A DNA stretch of 13,458 bases from Burkholderiales bacterium (GTDB taxonomy: Bacteria; Pseudomonadota; Gammaproteobacteria; Burkholderiales; Chitinimonadaceae): the NCBI GenBank assembly GCA_019234745.1, contig JAFAKZ010000464.1, positions 1 through 13,458 of the forward strand, written 5' to 3'. Positions 6,103 to 13,458 of this stretch are shown in pieces. The number at the start of each line of letters is the position of its first letter. Position 1 is the stretch's first letter. The notes under the pieces were generated by a model. The model was not told the DNA's origin, ran no database searches, and was given only the letters and a program-made list of their open reading frames with translations. A program made the position numbers and the translations under genes.

Positions 6103-7890
6103 TCAGAATGAGAACATCTCGGACATATCGTCAATAGCAGGCGCGTTCGCCGGCAGGTAGCTGCCCTGCCCTTGCACCGGGTTGGGCAGGTTGTCGCGCG
6201 TGTCGCCGGCGATGGTCGGCAGGCTCCAGTTCTTCTCGATGAACTTCATGATCGAGCTGTGATCGCTGTACTGGTGGCCCACGTAGCCCTGCTTGGCGTA
6301 GGGCGATACAACGATCATGCCGATGCGCGGGCCGTCGCCGAAGAAGTCCAGCTGCTGGATGGCGCCCGTGTCGAAGTAGCCGCCGCCTTCGTCCGACGTC
6401 ACGATGATGGCCGTGTCCTGCCACAGGCTGCTGTTGGCCTGCACGTCGTTGATCAGCTTGGATACGAAGCCTTCGAAGAACACTGGGGCAGAGGACCCGG
6501 GGTGACCGCTTTCCAGGCCAGGCGGCACGATGAAGGACACGGCCGGCAGCGTGTTGCCTGACACGTCGCTGTAGAAGTGGTTAAGGCTCTGCAGATTGTT
6601 CTTCATCGGGCCCGTCATCACGCGGGTATTTGCCACCAGCGGATCGCCCAGGTTGTTGTAGCCGAACAGCTGCAGCACGTCCGTTGCGACGCCGGGGAAA
6701 TAGGTCGATACAAAGTCATTCGCGTCGCGCCCGGCCGTGTACCACTTCCAGCTCACACCGTTGTTGGTCAGCAGGTCGGCCACGGTCTGCGTAGTCTGCG
6801 GCGGGAACACGTAAGTCGTGCTACCCAGCGCCTGCGGTGTACCCACGGAGCTGTACGGCAGGTTGTAGTTGTTGACAAGGTAGTAGGCACCCTGGGCACA
6901 ACCGCTCGACACGCCTTGCTGCGACAGCAGGTTGGCAATCGTCGCCACGCCCGGCTGGTTGTTGTCCGAGCAGTTTACGTAGGAGCCGCCACTGTAGCCG
7001 TCCTGCGTGTAGAAGTTATTGGTGCCCGGCTTCGGATTCGGGTTCTCGATCTGGTTCGCGGGCGGCGTCGCCAGCTGACCGTTCACGTTGTACACAGGCA
7101 GCTTGCCGCCGGTGGAGATGGCATAGAAATTCATGCCCGTACCACCCATGACCGACTGGTGGAAGTTGTCGCTCATGGCGTACTGGTCGGCCAGGCTCTT
7201 CAGGTAGGGCGCGTCGCCCGTGCTCATATTGAAGAAGCCGAGCGCCTCACTGCCCTGCATGATATTGCTGGTCGTCGTGTTGATGCCGGCAAAACCCGTG
7301 TTGTCGCCTGCGCCCGTCTGCGAGGGCACCCAGGCGAACAGGTCGTGCTTGGCATTGGTGCCGCCCGTCTGTTGGTACATCTGGAAGAAGCGGTGCACCG
7401 GGCTGCCGGTCACCGACAGCGGCGTGGCATAGGGCACATCCCACTTTGTGATCTGGAACGGGCCGTTGGACGGGCCGACCAGCTTGGGGAGCCAGTTGAT
7501 GAACTGCAGGCTGGAATAGCGCACGTCGTACACGGGACCGAAGAAGTCGACCATGGGCATCCAGTTGCCGTAGCTGCCCGTGCGCTGCGGGTTGATGTCG
7601 TAGACACCCGTGTCACTGGCCGTATTCTGGGTGGCGAGGCCGACGTTCGGGCCATGGCTGCCATCGGCGTTCACGATGCCCTGCGACAGCAGGTTGAGGA
7701 TTTGCTGGCCGCCCTGCGGCTGGTAGGTGGCGAACAGATTGTCGAAGGAGTGGTTTTCGGCAATGACGACGATGACGTGCTTGATCGGCGTCGTGGTGTT
7801 GTTGTCGTTGCTTGCGGCAAATGCATGCTGGCCAGACACGGCCAATGCACCGGCCAGCAGCGATGCTGCGATCGGCTTGAGGCGCTTCAT
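6103..7890 (-). CDS. Secreted phosphoesterase of the AcpA / phospholipase C superfamily (595 aa)
   Basis: The ATG at 7890 has GGAG 8 nt upstream and opens a clear signal peptide (MKRLKPIAASLLAGALAVSG, cleavage near AFA25). An ATG nine codons earlier lacks a ribosome binding site. The mature protein starts with the family signature IKHVIVVIAENHSFDNLF (residues 36-53); E45 and N46 correspond to metal-binding residues of the superfamily. HQSVMGGTGMNFY (about 244-256) lies where the catalytic Ser/Thr is expected. The second metal site is TSDEGGGYFDT with PRIGMIVVSPYAKQGYVGHQYSDHSSIMKFIEKNW near the C-terminus, typical of PF04185 proteins. It lacks the extra C-terminal domains of large haemolytic phospholipases C, so an acid phosphatase/phosphodiesterase role in the periplasm or outside the cell is more likely. 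The export signal is Sec, without a twin arginine. It is the first gene of a same-strand series with a di-heme peroxidase next, separated by a terminator-like hairpin. The substrate is unknown. Confidence 0.9.
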   Translation of the reverse strand: MKRLKPIAASLLAGALAVSGQHAFAASNDNNTTTPIKHVIVVIAENHSFDNLFATYQPQGGQQILNLLSQGIVNADGSHGPNVGLATQNTASDTGVYDINPQRTGSYGNWMPMVDFFGPVYDVRYSSLQFINWLPKLVGPSNGPFQITKWDVPYATPLSVTGSPVHRFFQMYQQTGGTNAKHDLFAWVPSQTGAGDNTGFAGINTTTSNIMQGSEALGFFNMSTGDAPYLKSLADQYAMSDNFHQSVMGGTGMNFYAISTGGKLPVYNVNGQLATPPANQIENPNPKPGTNNFYTQDGYSGGSYVNCSDNNQPGVATIANLLSQQGVSSGCAQGAYYLVNNYNLPYSSVGTPQALGSTTYVFPPQTTQTVADLLTNNGVSWKWYTAGRDANDFVSTYFPGVATDVLQLFGYNNLGDPLVANTRVMTGPMKNNLQSLNHFYSDVSGNTLPAVSFIVPPGLESGHPGSSAPVFFEGFVSKLINDVQANSSLWQDTAIIVTSDEGGGYFDTGAIQQLDFFGDGPRIGMIVVSPYAKQGYVGHQYSDHSSIMKFIEKNWSLPTIAGDTRDNLPNPVQGQGSYLPANAPAIDDMSEMFSF

Positions 7891-8079
7891 TCTTCTTTCT
7901 CCGTAGTTGTCGCCCATGGCTTGGGCTGTTTGATTGCGGGCCGCATCTTGCCGGCCGTCTATGACGGAGACATGAAGATTTCGAGCAAGTGATCGATCAG
8001 CAACACTCTGTGGGCGAGAAATATATTCGTTATCAATCCGTAACTTAGCTGTGCTCGGCAGCCAACCTCCCTTTTCGCG

Positions 8080-8108
8080 CTTGAAACGCCGGGCGCCCGT
8101 CTACATAT
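8080..8108 (+). promoter_or_regulatory. Candidate heat-shock (sigma-32-type) promoter of rpoH
   Basis: CTTGAAA (8080-8086) is a full match to the sigma-32 -35 consensus. After 14 nt, CTACATAT (8101-8108) matches the -10 consensus CCCCATNT well, with only its second and third bases differing. The same DNA can also be read as a sigma-70 promoter: TTGAAA (8081-8086), 17 nt, CATATT (8104-8109). A start near 8115 would place the CIRCE element in the early transcribed region. A perfect CGGGCGCCCG palindrome fills part of the spacer. Confidence 0.5.
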
Positions 8109-8139
8109 TGCGAACCATGGCAGTGAACTTTTACGACTA

Positions 8140-8166
8140 CTAGCACTCCTATGCGGCGAGTGCTAA
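8140..8166 (+). promoter_or_regulatory. CIRCE element (HrcA operator) upstream of rpoH
   Basis: The arms CTAGCACTC (8140-8148) and GAGTGCTAA (8158-8166) flank exactly 9 nt. The consensus is TTAGCACTC-N9-GAGTGCTAA, so 17 of 18 arm bases match. CIRCE is the binding site of the heat-inactivated repressor HrcA and is known upstream of groESL and, in Betaproteobacteria, of rpoH. It ends 48 bp before the rpoH start codon and should repress rpoH at normal temperature. Confidence 0.93.
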
Positions 8167-8214
8167 CATCAGTCTGCCGATGGAAACTTACCGTCGGCGA
8201 AAGGGAGTAAACGC

Positions 8215-9063
<849 letters not shown>

Positions 9064-9094
9064 CAGCCACTAGCAGTAATCATCGTTCATGCAG

Positions 9095-9127
9095 AACGGG
9101 TCGGCAGATGCCGACCCGTTTGCTTTT
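9095..9127 (+). terminator. Intrinsic terminator of rpoH
   Basis: AACGGGTCGGC (9095-9105) and GCCGACCCGTT (9110-9120) form an 11-bp perfect GC-rich stem with a 4-nt loop, followed by TGCTTTT. It lies 31 bp after the rpoH stop and before the convergent HAD gene. Confidence 0.9.
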
Positions 9128-9163
9128 ACGCGCTTCCATCATCGCGAGTGGTCAGCACACCGC

Positions 9164-9790
9164 TCACAAGGGGAGCGACGACAGCTGGCCAGGATGAGTA
9201 AGCCTGGTGTATGCCGTATCGGTGAAATCGCCATACCCCCAGCTCGCAGCAAGGAAGCGCAGGCCCACAGCTGCGGCAGCCTCGGCATCTGCGACGGTAT
9301 CCCCCACATAGCAAGCGCCACCCGCATCCATCGCCTCATCACGGAGCAAGGCCGCAAGCATGGCCGCCTTGTTCACATAGGCAGGGCTTACCTTGTCGAG
9401 TGCATATACGGTGCGGAATAGCGGCATCCAAGCCAGATGGTCGAGCAAGGCAAGCGTAGGCTTGAGCCGCTTGTTGGTCGCCAAGCTGAGCCGATTCCCG
9501 GCAGCGACCAAATCGCGCAGCAACGCTTCAACGCCGTCATATACGCGTGTTTCACGAAAGCCTTCGCTGTCGTACCAGGTTCGGAAACTATCGGCAACAG
9601 GTACGAGCCGCTTGCTGTCCTCCACGCCGGTGAGGCGCTGGAGCGTCAACATGAGTGGCGGGCCGATCAACCGGCTATCGAGCGCCACTTGCGGCGCCAT
9701 GCCGTGTGCTGCCAGGGCTCGCTCAAACCCTTTGAGGATGGCGGGCGCAGAATCGACCAACGTGCCGTCGAAGTCGAAGATATAGTCCAA
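9164..9790 (-). CDS. HAD-family hydrolase, phosphoglycolate phosphatase-like (208 aa)
   Basis: The four HAD motifs are present: DFDGTLVDS with catalytic D6 and D8, SLATNK (T105), the motif III lysine in YVNKAAML (about K141), and GDTVADAEAA (D164, D168). A helical cap lies between motifs I and II (about residues 15-85). This is the Gph/class I cap layout, so it is a small-molecule phosphatase in the cytoplasm, with phosphoglycolate or a similar phosphate ester as the likely substrate. The start is taken as TTG at 9790 because AGGAG lies 10 nt upstream and the protein then begins MDYIFDFDGT, as usual for the family. An in-frame ATG at 9841 would add 17 unconserved, Pro/Arg-rich residues and has no ribosome binding site. 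It is convergent with rpoH and divergent from the glycosyltransferase gene, apparently transcribed alone. Confidence 0.87.
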   Translation of the reverse strand: MDYIFDFDGTLVDSAPAILKGFERALAAHGMAPQVALDSRLIGPPLMLTLQRLTGVEDSKRLVPVADSFRTWYDSEGFRETRVYDGVEALLRDLVAAGNRLSLATNKRLKPTLALLDHLAWMPLFRTVYALDKVSPAYVNKAAMLAALLRDEAMDAGGACYVGDTVADAEAAAAVGLRFLAASWGYGDFTDTAYTRLTHPGQLSSLPL

Positions 9791-9800
9791 CGATTTATTG

Positions 9801-9805
9801 CTCCT
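9801..9805 (-). promoter_or_regulatory. Ribosome binding site supporting a TTG start of the HAD gene
   Basis: AGGAG on the minus strand lies 10 nt before the TTG at 9790 and within the reading frame of the longer ATG-initiated version. The spacing is slightly long, so the choice over the ATG at 9841 is likely but not certain. Confidence 0.45.
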
Positions 9806-9996
9806 GGCTGGGGGCTGCCGCACGTGCAGCCGTGGTGGCATTGTACGGCAGCGAGCGCTGCGAGCCCCCGATCAATTGGGCGGCGTGACCCAGCCGATTG
9901 GCGCTATTATTGGGCGCATGTCATGGGCATAGCCCGTAGCCCCATCGATGTCCCACGACTCACCGCCACTCTGCACACATCGCTTGACGCTTTACC

Positions 9997-12417
9997 ATGT
10001 TCGCACAGACCAATAAACCGAACTTGTCCGCTTACGAGCAATGGGCCTTCCAGCAGGAACCCTCGGCCGTCGAGTGCCGGCGTATCGGTGCCGATATCTC
10101 GCGCTGGGACAAGTTGCCCTCTGTACATCTCGCCCTATTCGTCGCCGAGCCACAGCTCCCCTATCTGGCGCGCACGATCGCAGCCCTGCAGGCGCAGCTC
10201 TATGGCCATTGGCGCCTACACATCCTTTCATTCGACGCCGCCACTGCAGACGTCGAGGCGGAGACGCGCATCACCTGGCAGCAGCTTGGCGACGACGACG
10301 ACAGTCTGGAGGCACTGAACGCGGTTTTGCTCGCATCCAATGCCGATTGGGTAGCGGTGCTTCACGCCGGGGATTTGCTCTCGGTGGACGCCCTCTATCA
10401 TATGGCGCGTACTGGCAATGCCGACGAGAACCTGGGGTGGATCTACTGCGACCACGATCACTTGGCCGAGGACTACAGCCGGCTGGCTCCGGCCATGAAG
10501 ATGGCGTACAACGCGGAATGGCTACGCAGCCATCACTATACGGACGGCCTTTCTTTCTATCGGCAGAGCGTCTTTGCGAAACTTGGCGGTTTCGACCCCA
10601 CGGTGGAGGGTGCCCACCTATACGATTTCGACCTTCGGGCGGGCGATCTTCTCGGGCGATCGAGAATCCTTCACCTACCCAAGATCCTGCATCACCGCCA
10701 TCCGGCCGGCTTCATTCTTGATTTGCCTGTCGAGGAGTCGTGGACAGCCCACCAACTGGTCATCGAGCGGCATCTGGCGGGCAAGCACTGGCCGGCCCAA
10801 GTCACGCGCGGCCCCATCCCGGGATCGTTTCATATCCGATATTTTGCGCCAACCTCGCCTGAGGTCACGATCGTCATTCCCACCAGGAACCATCTGATCG
10901 ATCTCGCGCGTTGCATCGATTCGGTCATGCGTTTCACGGATTACTCAAACTACCGCCTCCTCATCGTCGACAATCAATCGGACGATGCGGAGACGCTGGC
11001 CTACATGACCAACCTTGCGGCGAGCGGGGCGGCCACCGTCATCCGCTACGACGCACCGTTCAACTTCTCGGCGATATGCAATCTGGCTGTCGAACATGTC
11101 ACATCGCCTTACGTGCTGTTCCTGAACAATGACACGGTTGCACTACACCCTGAATGGCTGTCGGTGTTGGTTGGACAAGCGGAAGTCACGGGCGCAGGTG
11201 CGGTAGGGCCACTGTTGACTGCCCAGGGAGGTCGGCATATCCAGCACGCGGGCGTGGTGTTGGGCTTGGGTAACCTAGGTGCAGAGCACGTGTTCCAAGG
11301 GCAGCTACGCGGCGGCGATGCACACGTCAAGCGCAGTGGACTGTCACATCACGTCGAAGCGACAACGGGTGCCTGCCTGCTGGTGCGTCGCGCCGACTAC
11401 CTTGCCGTCGGCGGCATGGATGAGCTCGCCTTCCCGACGCAGTTGCAGGACGTAGACTTGTGCCTAAAGCTAGCCGATCGCCTGGGCAGGGACATTGCGT
11501 ACACCCCGCTCGCACAATTGACCCACTATGCGAACAAAACGGTCGGGGAAGTCGTTGCTGTCGTAGCGTCCGACGCCACTGCAGGTGAGCAGCTTCTGCG
11601 AATGAACAATGTCCAGCACATGGAATTCCTTGCGCGCTGGCGATCGCGCATCGTGGCCGACCGTACATGGAATGCCCAGTACGCTCGCACGGTCAAAGTA
11701 CCTACAATGGAGCACGACAAGCTGCTGAACAGGCTGCCCGGCTATCGTCCTGTGCCCATCGTCATGGCCTGGCCCGACCAAAACTCAGCCGCCGCGCAAC
11801 AACGCTTCCAGCAATTGTCGGGCGATGTGCAGGCTGAGGACGGCTACGATCTGATCGCCGTGCGAAAGGCAAGCTACGGCTTCGTGGAGCGCCTTGTCGC
11901 CGCACCCGACCATATCTGGGTGCAAAACCTATGTGCGCCGGGCGTGCTGACAGAGTTGCAATCGCTCCGCACCGTGTGCGGCAGTGCCATCGTGTGGGAT
12001 ATCGACCACGCCCCAAACTGGGACAACTTCGCCGTGCGGGCGACTTCGCTCGGCATGGACGAGGCCGCTTTCGCCACTTGGCGCCACACGATGTTCGAGC
12101 TTGCCGACAGGATCGTCGCGTCCAACCCGGTGGATCACGCGGCGCTCACGGCGGCGGGCCATCCGTCGGTCTACCTGCCGACGCAAAATGAGGCGAGCTC
12201 GTATCCCGTAGCGAGAGACACGGTCGATCAACGACGCACCGACATACCTCCAAATTATCTGGACGTACTAGAAACAGTGCGGCGCCCGCTCGATGCCAGC
12301 GGCGAGAGCATCCGCAGCTACGCCACGACAGTCCTGGGTAGCCTGCAATACGATCGCTCCGCGCTGGCCGCGTTCGGCAGGCGCGCAATACCTCGCAAGG
12401 ACGACGGCGCCGAATAG
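9997..12417 (+). CDS. Modular family 2 glycosyltransferase (806 aa) with degenerate first and short third module
   Basis: Three parts are visible. Residues about 43-240 resemble the first GT2 module of O-antigen/rhamnan-type transferases (DWVAVLHAGDLLSVDALYHMA, FYRQSVFAKLGGFDP). The usual acidic nucleotide-sugar motif is replaced by LHAGD and the YSDED motif by YCDHDH, so its activity is doubtful. Residues about 289-510 are a canonical GT2 (GT-A) module: VIPTRNHL, LLIVDNQSDD, FLNNDTVALHPEWL and the probable base motif LQDVDLCLK. Residues about 585-730 (AWPDQNSAAAQQRF, IVWDIDHAPNWDNF, FELADRIVASNPVDHAALTAAGHPSVYLP) recall the N-terminal half of a GT4-like module, but no donor-binding half follows. 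No membrane segment is seen, so it likely acts at the cytoplasmic face in polysaccharide or glycan synthesis. ATG 9997 has no good ribosome binding site, and an in-frame TGA 9 nt upstream excludes an earlier start. No other glycan genes are in the window. Confidence 0.85.
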   Translation: MFAQTNKPNLSAYEQWAFQQEPSAVECRRIGADISRWDKLPSVHLALFVAEPQLPYLARTIAALQAQLYGHWRLHILSFDAATADVEAETRITWQQLGDDDDSLEALNAVLLASNADWVAVLHAGDLLSVDALYHMARTGNADENLGWIYCDHDHLAEDYSRLAPAMKMAYNAEWLRSHHYTDGLSFYRQSVFAKLGGFDPTVEGAHLYDFDLRAGDLLGRSRILHLPKILHHRHPAGFILDLPVEESWTAHQLVIERHLAGKHWPAQVTRGPIPGSFHIRYFAPTSPEVTIVIPTRNHLIDLARCIDSVMRFTDYSNYRLLIVDNQSDDAETLAYMTNLAASGAATVIRYDAPFNFSAICNLAVEHVTSPYVLFLNNDTVALHPEWLSVLVGQAEVTGAGAVGPLLTAQGGRHIQHAGVVLGLGNLGAEHVFQGQLRGGDAHVKRSGLSHHVEATTGACLLVRRADYLAVGGMDELAFPTQLQDVDLCLKLADRLGRDIAYTPLAQLTHYANKTVGEVVAVVASDATAGEQLLRMNNVQHMEFLARWRSRIVADRTWNAQYARTVKVPTMEHDKLLNRLPGYRPVPIVMAWPDQNSAAAQQRFQQLSGDVQAEDGYDLIAVRKASYGFVERLVAAPDHIWVQNLCAPGVLTELQSLRTVCGSAIVWDIDHAPNWDNFAVRATSLGMDEAAFATWRHTMFELADRIVASNPVDHAALTAAGHPSVYLPTQNEASSYPVARDTVDQRRTDIPPNYLDVLETVRRPLDASGESIRSYATTVLGSLQYDRSALAAFGRRAIPRKDDGAE

Positions 12418-12448
12418 TGCGCGGCACCCTGCTCCATGCGGCCGTCGG

Positions 12449-13348
12449 TCAGCGCGGCGCCTCTGGGCTGCCAACTGCTGTCAAGAAAGCCTGCTCCAGC
12501 GAAAGGCTCGGCCTGGCTTCGACCAGCTTGTGGCCGGCCGCGCGAATCTTCTCCATCCACTGCCAAAGTTCGGACGGGTCAATTTCGACGTGCCAGCGCG
12601 CCCCGACGTCCTGCGCCATCCCCTCGATGGGACGCTCGCCTTGGGTTCGGATCACCATGCGACCGCCCCCCTCCACCAACTCGGCGGGAGACTTCACAGT
12701 CCGCAGTTCACCCAGATGTATCAAGCCGAACCGATCCGCCAGGCGCTCCACGTCGTGCAACACGTGTGATGTCAAGAAGATCGTCCCGCCCTGATGGCGG
12801 AACTCCATAAGGATATCTACGACATCGCGCCGACCAATCGGATCCAGGCCGGAAAGCGGCTCGTCAAGAATCAGCAGGCGCGGCTGTATCGCCAAGGCAT
12901 GCGCAAGTACCGTCCGCTGCGTCATGCCCTTGGAAAAGCCACGAATCTGCCGGTGCGCCACATGCGCGATATCGAAACGCTCCAACCAAGCCAGGCAATG
13001 CTTCCGGACATCACCAACCTTTAGTCCATGCAGTGCAATGCCCATTTCGAGCACTTCATAGGGCGTTAGGTAATCATACAGATACGGGGACTCCGGCACG
13101 TAGCCCAGCCCGCGCCTTGCCTGCGGCAGCGCCACGTCGACACCGAACAGTCGAGCGACACCGTCACCCGGCCTGAGCGCCCCCGTCAACAGCTTGATGG
13201 TCGTGCTCTTGCCCGCACCGTTTGGGCCAATAAAGCCGAAGGCCTCGCCTTCGGCCACTTCGAGCGAGACCTGCTTGAGCGCCTCGACTGGCTTACGCCA
13301 GGGCGTGCGGAAGGTCTTGCTCAATCCGATCAGCTCAATTGCTTTCAT
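12449..13348 (-). CDS. ABC-2-type transporter ATP-binding protein (299 aa)
   Basis: All nucleotide-binding motifs are present: Walker A GPNGAGKST (41-49), the YVPESPYLYDYLT segment (83-95) at the Q-loop position as usual in the CcmA-like ABC-2 group, signature GFSKGMTQR (137-145), Walker B LLILDEP (158-164) with a D-loop SGLDP, and switch histidine in LTSHVLHD (H195). The last 75 or so residues form the small C-terminal domain common in this group, which exports lipids, glycans or drugs, or acts in membrane-complex assembly. It is a cytoplasmic ATPase needing a membrane partner. No permease lies downstream, since the gene ends 31 bp from the convergent glycosyltransferase. The ATG overlaps the stop codon of the upstream gene (ATGA), so the partner is expected upstream, beyond the right edge. 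The cargo is unknown. Confidence 0.93.
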   Translation of the reverse strand: MKAIELIGLSKTFRTPWRKPVEALKQVSLEVAEGEAFGFIGPNGAGKSTTIKLLTGALRPGDGVARLFGVDVALPQARRGLGYVPESPYLYDYLTPYEVLEMGIALHGLKVGDVRKHCLAWLERFDIAHVAHRQIRGFSKGMTQRTVLAHALAIQPRLLILDEPLSGLDPIGRRDVVDILMEFRHQGGTIFLTSHVLHDVERLADRFGLIHLGELRTVKSPAELVEGGGRMVIRTQGERPIEGMAQDVGARWHVEIDPSELWQWMEKIRAAGHKLVEARPSLSLEQAFLTAVGSPEAPR

Positions 13349-13458
13349 CGCTTTTCATCTTGATAGGTACGCAGTTTGGAAACAATCTGCGGCACACCTG
13401 CCGCGTCTACCCGATAACCCACATTCAAGGGGTCTTCCGGTAGCGCGGGCAGGATGCC
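13345..13458 (-). CDS. C-terminal 37 codons of an unidentified protein, upstream in the ABC operon
   Basis: On the minus strand an open frame runs from the right edge to a TGA at 13347-13345. It ends in ...VDAAGVPQIVSKLRTYQDEKR. The stop overlaps the ATG of the ABC ATPase as ATGA, a classic sign of translational coupling within an operon. The visible tail is soluble and charged with no membrane segment. It is too short to identify; it could be the tail of a permease, an accessory protein or an unrelated operon member. Confidence 0.65.
   Translation of the reverse strand, partial: GILPALPEDPLNVGYRVDAAGVPQIVSKLRTYQDEKR

Larger units (their letters stand above)
7891..8214. other. 324-bp divergent regulatory region (phosphoesterase / rpoH)
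   Basis: This gap lies between two divergently transcribed genes. The rpoH side contains a sigma-32-like promoter (8080-8108), a CIRCE element (8140-8166) and the ribosome binding site AAGGGAG (8201-8207). The phosphoesterase side has an AT-rich tract around 8018-8036 and a CCGTC-TAT-GACGG dyad (7955-7967) in its leader. No confident -35/-10 pair or Pho box was found for it. A perfect TGATCGATCA palindrome lies at 7990-7999. Confidence 0.6.

Noticed and set aside
6577..7992. Plus-strand open frame of 471 codons
   Set aside because: Antisense to the phosphoesterase; the composition is that of a shadow frame with no domain.
7990..7999. Palindrome TGATCGATCA as an operator
   Set aside because: Perfect but only 10 bp and made of GATC/ATCGAT units that occur by chance; no known consensus fits.
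9164..9841. Longer HAD protein starting at ATG 9841
   Set aside because: Adds 17 unconserved residues before the usual family N-terminus and has no ribosome binding site, although it cannot be fully excluded.

Overview
The window looks like a stretch of chromosome from a GC-rich, Gram-negative proteobacterium, most likely a betaproteobacterium. The signs are an outer-membrane porin, a periplasmic di-heme peroxidase, an RpoH-type heat-shock sigma factor, and a CIRCE operator directly upstream of rpoH, a combination known from Betaproteobacteria. The genus cannot be fixed from the sequence. I see no tRNA, rRNA, CRISPR array, insertion sequence or phage gene.

Left part (1-7890): every gene is on the minus strand. 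Read in the direction of transcription, the order is: a secreted AcpA-type phosphoesterase (7890-6103); a 123-bp gap with three stem-loops, one of them terminator-like; a di-heme cytochrome c peroxidase/MauG-family protein (5979-4603); a membrane-anchored protein of unknown function 10 bp later (4592-4041); a soluble histidine kinase (3921-3250); a response regulator with a TPR output region 5 bp later (3244-1616); a 451-bp non-coding stretch; and a porin starting at a TTG codon (1164) that runs off the left edge.

Middle (7891-9163): a 324-bp divergent intergenic region carries a heat-shock-type promoter and a CIRCE element ahead of rpoH (8215-9063, plus). rpoH ends at a strong intrinsic terminator. 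The pattern suggests that rpoH is both sigma-32 responsive and HrcA repressed.

Right part (9164-13458): a HAD phosphatase of the phosphoglycolate phosphatase type (minus, probable TTG start) is divergent from a large glycosyltransferase (plus, 806 aa). The latter has a degenerate first GT2 module, an intact second GT2 module and a short third part resembling the start of a GT-B module. Convergent to it is an ABC-2-type ATP-binding protein (minus). Its start codon overlaps the stop codon of an upstream gene, of which only the last 37 codons are in the window.

The genes form several independent units: envelope/periplasm enzymes, a two-component pair, a heat-shock regulator, and surface-glycan/transport genes. 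No single defence or mobile system is evident. The items most worth following are the phosphoesterase/di-heme enzyme/anchored-protein cluster, the kinase/REC-TPR pair, the dual control of rpoH, and the unusual modular glycosyltransferase.
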